Assembly (NCBI GenBank): GCA_016713535.1
Contig: JADJOY010000022.1
Span: forward strand, 1 to 64,000
Source of the DNA: JADJOY01 sp016713535 [NCBI: Deltaproteobacteria bacterium]
GTDB taxonomy: Bacteria > JADJOY01
DNA length: 64,000 bases
Reading direction: 5' to 3'
Made by a program: the position numbers and the translations under genes. This document shows positions 58,479-64,000 of this stretch, piece by piece. The notes beneath the pieces are model-generated. The model saw only the letters and a list, made by a program, of their open reading frames with translations. It searched no databases and was not told where the DNA came from. Positions within the stretch are counted from its first letter, which is position 1. Every line of letters begins with the position of its first letter.

Positions 58479-59155
58479 GGTGCGATCACCCCCGGGGAGG
58501 GGCACGCGTCTGCGTGCCCGGCGATACGACCGAGCTCCTGCGGCCGCCGGGACTGCCGATCCCGGTAGGGTCCGAGCTGTACAGAGATCGCCGACCGAGC
58601 CGACCGACGCCGTCGCGTATCGCCGATCGCGCGGCGCGCGACCCTCCGGGGCCCGATCCTGCCTCAGCCCGGGAGGGCACGGGGCCGCCGGCCCGTGGTC
58701 CGGCGCCGCCGCGCAACCACGAACGCGCCCACCAGCGCACCGAGCGCCGCGACCCGGCGGCCCGATAGGTGCGATCACGGGGGGGGCGTCTGCGTGCGGC
58801 GTGGGCCCTGCGGCCGCCGGGCGCCGCCGGTAGGGTCCGGCGGCGGTTCGCGGGGCGTCGCGTGCGTGCGCGGCGCGCGCGGGGGATCCTGCCAGGGGGG
58901 GCGGGCGCGGCGGTGCGGCGCGCACACGAACGCGCCCACCAGCGCACCGAGCGCCGCGACCCGGCGGCCCGATAGGTGCGATCACCCCGGGGGAGGGGCA
59001 CGCGTCTGCGTGCCCGGCGATACGACCGAGCTCCTGCGGCCGCCGGGACTGCCGACCCCGGTAGGGTCCGAGCCGGACAGAGATCGACGACCGAGCCGAC
59101 GCGACGCTGGCGCGTATCGCCGATCGCGCGGCGCGCGACCCTCCGGGGACGGGAT
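58479..59155. repeat. Three-copy tandem direct repeat (~290-nt unit, middle copy degenerate)
   Basis: Copies begin at GGTGCGATCAC at 58479, 58768 and 58975. Copies 1 and 3 share about 170 nt nearly base for base, including GGGCACGC-GTCT-GCGTGCCC and GGCCGCCGGGACTGCCGA. Copies 1 and 2 share the last ~60 nt (from ACGAACGCGCCCACC to the next copy). The first part of copy 2 is shorter and strongly G-enriched. The third copy stops at the matrixin gene end. The unit contains several palindromes. No gene is seen in 58356-59162 apart from this. Confidence 0.75.
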
Positions 59156-59162
59156 CGTAAGC

Positions 59163-60512
59163 CTAGCGCGATCCCGCGTGCCGCCGCCGGACGGCCCACG
59201 CGAGCGCCACCAGCCCGGCGAGGACCGCGTTCGCGCCGCCACCGTTGCCAGGGCCCGCCACGCGGCAACCGCCACCACCTCCCCCCCCGCCACCCCCGCC
59301 CTGGCCGCCGCCGTTCACGGTCGTGGTGACGTTGGTCGCGAGCGGCGCGCCGTCGTTCTCGAACTCCTGCACGAAATCGACACCGCTCGTGGTCGCGTTC
59401 GCCTTCACGGTGACCGGCGTGCCGGCCGACACCTGCGGGGTGTTGTTGAAGTACTCCTTCGGGAACGCCTTGCCATAGGTCGACCGCAGGATCTCCGAGA
59501 TGTTGAAGCCGCTCACGAAGCCGGCGTCCTGGCCGCCGTCGATGGCGTGGATGAAGACCTCGTAGATCCCCGGCGTGAGCCCCGGGATCTCGTAGTCGCC
59601 GCTCTTGCGGTTCCCCGAGAAGTAACCCGCGATCGCGCCCACCACCTCGCCGGTGTTGCCGTTGACCGCGGTGATGTGGGTGCCGAAGCCGCCGCGCCCC
59701 TGGGCGTCGGTGATGGTGCCACGGATGGTGCCGAAGTCGGACGCGAACGACGGCGACGGGTAGACCTGCGAGAGCCCGGCGCGGTCGTCGTTGGTCAGCG
59801 TGCGCTGCTCGGCGGGCGAGCCGTAGAAGCCGACGTACGGGAACATCGTCGGCACCTGCGTCGCCGGCACGTCCGGGTACACACCCGAGTGGCCGAGGCC
59901 ACACAGGTGGCCGATCTCGTGGATCAGCACGCCCTCGAGATCCGCGTCCTTCGCGAAGCGTGTGATGTTGGGGACGCTGATGACGATGTCCGAGTCGCGG
60001 ATCTCGCCGGTCGAGAGCTCGATCGTCGGGAACGCGAGCCCGATGACGCCGTTGTCGGCCCCGGCGATGCGGTCGAAGTAGACCCCGCTGTCGTCGAAGA
60101 TCACGTCGATGCGGCCGTCGTCGCGGAACGCGTCTCCGCGGTCGATGTCCGCGACGGTGGTGTTGTTGTCGCCGTCGGTGTCGGGGATGAGACCGCCGTA
60201 CTCGAAGGTGAGCGTCGAGCTCGACACCTGCGCCCAGGTGTCGAAGGCGCGCCGCACCAGGTCGACCGCGTCGACGCCCGCGACGCCGGTGCCGCCGGGA
60301 TCGACGAAGTACTTGATCGGCTGCTTGTCGGCCGGCCAGTGGTCGTAGACGATCGGGTTGGTGCTCGGTCCGGTCTGGGCGAGCTGGCTGAAGCTCCACG
60401 CCGGCCCCACCGACACGGCGAGGAGCCCGAGCGCACCCAGGCCGAGTGCCGCCGCGCGCGGCGCGATCTGCTTCTCCGTCACGACGATCTCCCCTCGCTC
60501 GGCGCCGCTCAT
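59163..60512 (-). CDS. Secreted matrixin-type zinc metalloprotease with C-terminal sorting tail
   Basis: The 449-residue product has a signal segment (LGLGALGLLAVSVGPAWSFS). The zinc-binding motif HEIGHLCGLGHS (HExxHxxGxxH) is near residue 200, and the Met-turn candidate is VPTMFPYV. The strands before it (IKYFVDPGG, FDTWAQVSSSTLTFEYGG, VIGLAF) match matrixins. After the protease lies a carboxypeptidase-regulatory-like beta domain (GTIRGTITDAQGRGGFGTHI). A Gly-run with Cys follows (GGGGCRVAGPGNGGG), then a TM helix and RRRHAGSR, a MYXO-CTERM-like tail. The ATG at 60512 overlaps the stop of the preceding gene. Confidence 0.85.
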   Translation of the reverse strand: MSGAERGEIVVTEKQIAPRAAALGLGALGLLAVSVGPAWSFSQLAQTGPSTNPIVYDHWPADKQPIKYFVDPGGTGVAGVDAVDLVRRAFDTWAQVSSSTLTFEYGGLIPDTDGDNNTTVADIDRGDAFRDDGRIDVIFDDSGVYFDRIAGADNGVIGLAFPTIELSTGEIRDSDIVISVPNITRFAKDADLEGVLIHEIGHLCGLGHSGVYPDVPATQVPTMFPYVGFYGSPAEQRTLTNDDRAGLSQVYPSPSFASDFGTIRGTITDAQGRGGFGTHITAVNGNTGEVVGAIAGYFSGNRKSGDYEIPGLTPGIYEVFIHAIDGGQDAGFVSGFNISEILRSTYGKAFPKEYFNNTPQVSAGTPVTVKANATTSGVDFVQEFENDGAPLATNVTTTVNGGGQGGGGGGGGGGGCRVAGPGNGGGANAVLAGLVALAWAVRRRHAGSR

Positions 60513-61046
60513 CGCAGGTACCCGCGCACTTCAGCGAGGAAATCGGCGAGCGGGACCGCCGCCGCGCCGACGGCCCCACCGCCGCCGGCGGCGCTCTTCG
60601 GTGCGCGCCGCGCGCACCGCCGGGCCACTCGTGCGGTTCTCGATCTCGTACGAGCCCTGATCGAAGCCCATCACGCCGCGGGCGCCGTCGGCCCGTGGCG
60701 CGGTCAGGAAGAGCACCGCCCCGCGACCTTCCGCGAAGCTCGGCGCTCCCGCGACCGTGAGCGAGCGGCCGCGGACGGCACCGCCCGGGATCGCGACCCT
60801 CACCTCGCTCGCGACGCCGCTGCCCTTCACCACCTCGTCGACCGCGAAGGTCGCAAACGTGCCGGGGCGATGGGTGAGCGCGTCGACCGCGGTGCTGACG
60901 CCGGTGCAGCGCGCCACCACCACCGCGTCGGCGCGTTGACTCAACGCGCGAAGATCCATCGGCGCCACGGAGGTCGCGCGCGCGGCGGCCGCGCCTGCGA
61001 CGGTGAACAAGAGCGCGCCGAGCCACGCGCGTGTCAGTGACGCCAT
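60509..61046 (-). CDS. Small secreted protein overlapping the matrixin gene (frame broken near 60605)
   Basis: The start ATG 61046 opens a signal peptide (ASLTRAWLGALLFTVAGAAA). A ~150-residue beta-rich domain of unknown family follows (LRALSQRADAVVVARCTGVS, FATFAVDEVVKGSG, GAPSFAEGRGAVLFL, VMGFDQGSYEIENRTSGPAV). The plain frame then becomes an Arg-rich tail. Shifting by one base near 60605 gives APKSAAGGGGAVGAAAVPLA and DFLAEVRGYLR, with a TGA that overlaps the protease ATG by 4 nt. That overlap supports the shifted reading. The intact protein would be about 178 residues. It may help fold, inhibit or display the protease, which is inference from linkage. Confidence 0.7.
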
Positions 61047-61165
61047 CGTTCGCTCCTCGAAGGGACTGCGATCGCGGAAGGCGGCGCAGAATAGGAGCGC
61101 CGGAAAAGCCAAGTCAACGCGCGCCGCGTCGTGGATGCGGCGAGCCGGGCCGGCGAGCGATGCGC

Positions 61166-63571
<2,406 letters not shown>

Positions 63572-63612
63572 CGTGCCTCCGAGCGACCCGGAAGTGCCGT
63601 CGGGTGTTTCCC

Positions 63613-63640
63613 ATAGTCTCACCGTGGGCGGCCGGTCCAA
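63613..63640 (-). promoter_or_regulatory. Possible promoter of the FG-GAP gene
   Basis: On the minus strand TTGGAC (63640-63635), a 16-nt spacer and GACTAT (63618-63613) precede the start at 63571 by about 40 nt. Both boxes are imperfect. It would lie back to back with the cutA promoter. Confidence 0.35.
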
Positions 63641-63660
63641 CGCTCCGCCCTGGTCACGCG

Positions 63661-63689
63661 TTGACGCGCACCCGGCCGGTTCCTACATT
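63661..63689 (+). promoter_or_regulatory. Sigma70-type promoter of cutA
   Basis: TTGACG (63661-63666), a 17-nt spacer and TACATT (63684-63689) stand 36 nt before the TTG start of cutA. The -10 box is the same as in the promoter at 540-568. Confidence 0.55.
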
Positions 63690-63725
63690 GGGCGCGGCCC
63701 TCGCCCGTCCCCCGGAACCCGGCAC

Positions 63726-64000
63726 TTGCCCACCGACGTCTCGCTCGTCCTCGTCACCGCGCCTCCCGGCGAACCCGCCGCGGCGCTCGCGCGCCAGGTG
63801 GTCGAGGAGGGGCTCGCGGCGTGCGTGAACCTGGTGCCGGGAATTCGCTCGATCTACCGCTGGCAGGGTCGTGTCGAGGACGAGAGCGAGACGCTGCTCG
63901 TCATCAAGACCCGCACCGAGGGGGTCGAGGCGCTGCGCGCGCGGGTCGTCGAGCTCCACCCGTACAGCGTTCCCGAGGTCATCGCGATCCCCGTCGCCGA
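63726..64000 (+). CDS. cutA: Divalent cation tolerance protein CutA, N-terminal part (cut by window edge)
   Basis: CutA is a small trimeric PII-like protein linked to copper and divalent metal tolerance. The frame from TTG 63726 gives 91 residues of the usual ~105-110. It contains VSLVLVTAPPGEPAAALARQ, VEEGLAACVNLVPGIRSIYR, WQGRVEDESETLLVIKTRTE and HPYSVPEVIAIPVA, all hallmarks of CutA. No ATG or GTG lies upstream in frame before the promoter, so TTG is the likely start. The Shine-Dalgarno is weak (CCCGGAACC). The C-terminus lies beyond the window. Confidence 0.88.
   Translation, partial: MPTDVSLVLVTAPPGEPAAALARQVVEEGLAACVNLVPGIRSIYRWQGRVEDESETLLVIKTRTEGVEALRARVVELHPYSVPEVIAIPVA

Noticed and set aside
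58479-59155. CRISPR or IS element in the threefold repeat
   Set aside because: The units are ~290 nt, contiguous, and have no transposase frame, terminal inverted repeats or target-site duplications that I can see.

Overview
The window is GC-rich DNA from a diderm (LPS-bearing) bacterium. The gene order bamA-skp-lpxD-fabZ-lpxA-(Gfo/Idh)-lpxB-msbA-acyltransferase-waaA-lpxK, the trp-accD-folC block and the C-terminal Gly/Cys-TM-Arg tails on secreted proteins resemble deltaproteobacteria in the broad sense (Myxococcota, Desulfobacterota, Binatota-like lineages). I cannot place it more precisely. No rRNA, tRNA, insertion sequence, phage or CRISPR locus was seen.

Minus strand, 1-33.6 kb. A beta-barrel-like outer-membrane protein with its own sigma70-type promoter is cut by the left edge. 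From 33.6 kb leftwards runs a long series of tightly packed, often 4-nt-overlapping genes. They are an XRE regulator with three small envelope genes (30.8-33.6 kb), the trp operon trpE-G-C-F-B-A without trpD, accD, folC, lptD, lnt, prfB (with the classic +1 programmed frameshift), lysS, lolC/lolD, bamA, skp and the lipid A genes. The theme is outer-membrane biogenesis: Lnt and LolCD mature and sort lipoproteins, Skp and BamA insert barrels, the Lpx enzymes and WaaA build lipid A-Kdo, and MsbA and LptD export it.

Plus strand, 33.8-48.4 kb. A complete type II secretion operon reads gspC-gspC'-D-E-F-G-I-H-J-K-L-M-N behind a good promoter. It has two tandem gspC paralogs, and its secretin carries a long C-terminal extension. 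No prepilin peptidase gene is present here.

48.4-64 kb is an accessory-looking, secretion-related region. It holds a palindrome-packed spacer, a secreted alpha/beta hydrolase, a beta-helix protein, a macA-macB-tolC type efflux set next to a GH51-like glycoside hydrolase lipoprotein, a threefold tandem repeat, a matrixin metalloprotease with a small overlapping partner gene, an FG-GAP repeat lipoprotein, and the start of cutA at the right edge.

Sequence quality matters here. At least ten conserved genes (msbA, lpxA, lpxD, lysS, trpB, trpG, trpE, gspC', tolC, the matrixin partner, the FG-GAP gene) carry small indels that break the frame although both halves are intact. Two blocks (58.8-58.9 kb and 61.26-61.5 kb) are swamped by G. 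I read most of these as assembly errors and annotate the genes end to end. Three in-frame joins (LpxB/MsbA, acyltransferase/WaaA, glycoside hydrolase/MacA) show no frame break and are discussed as possible fusions.
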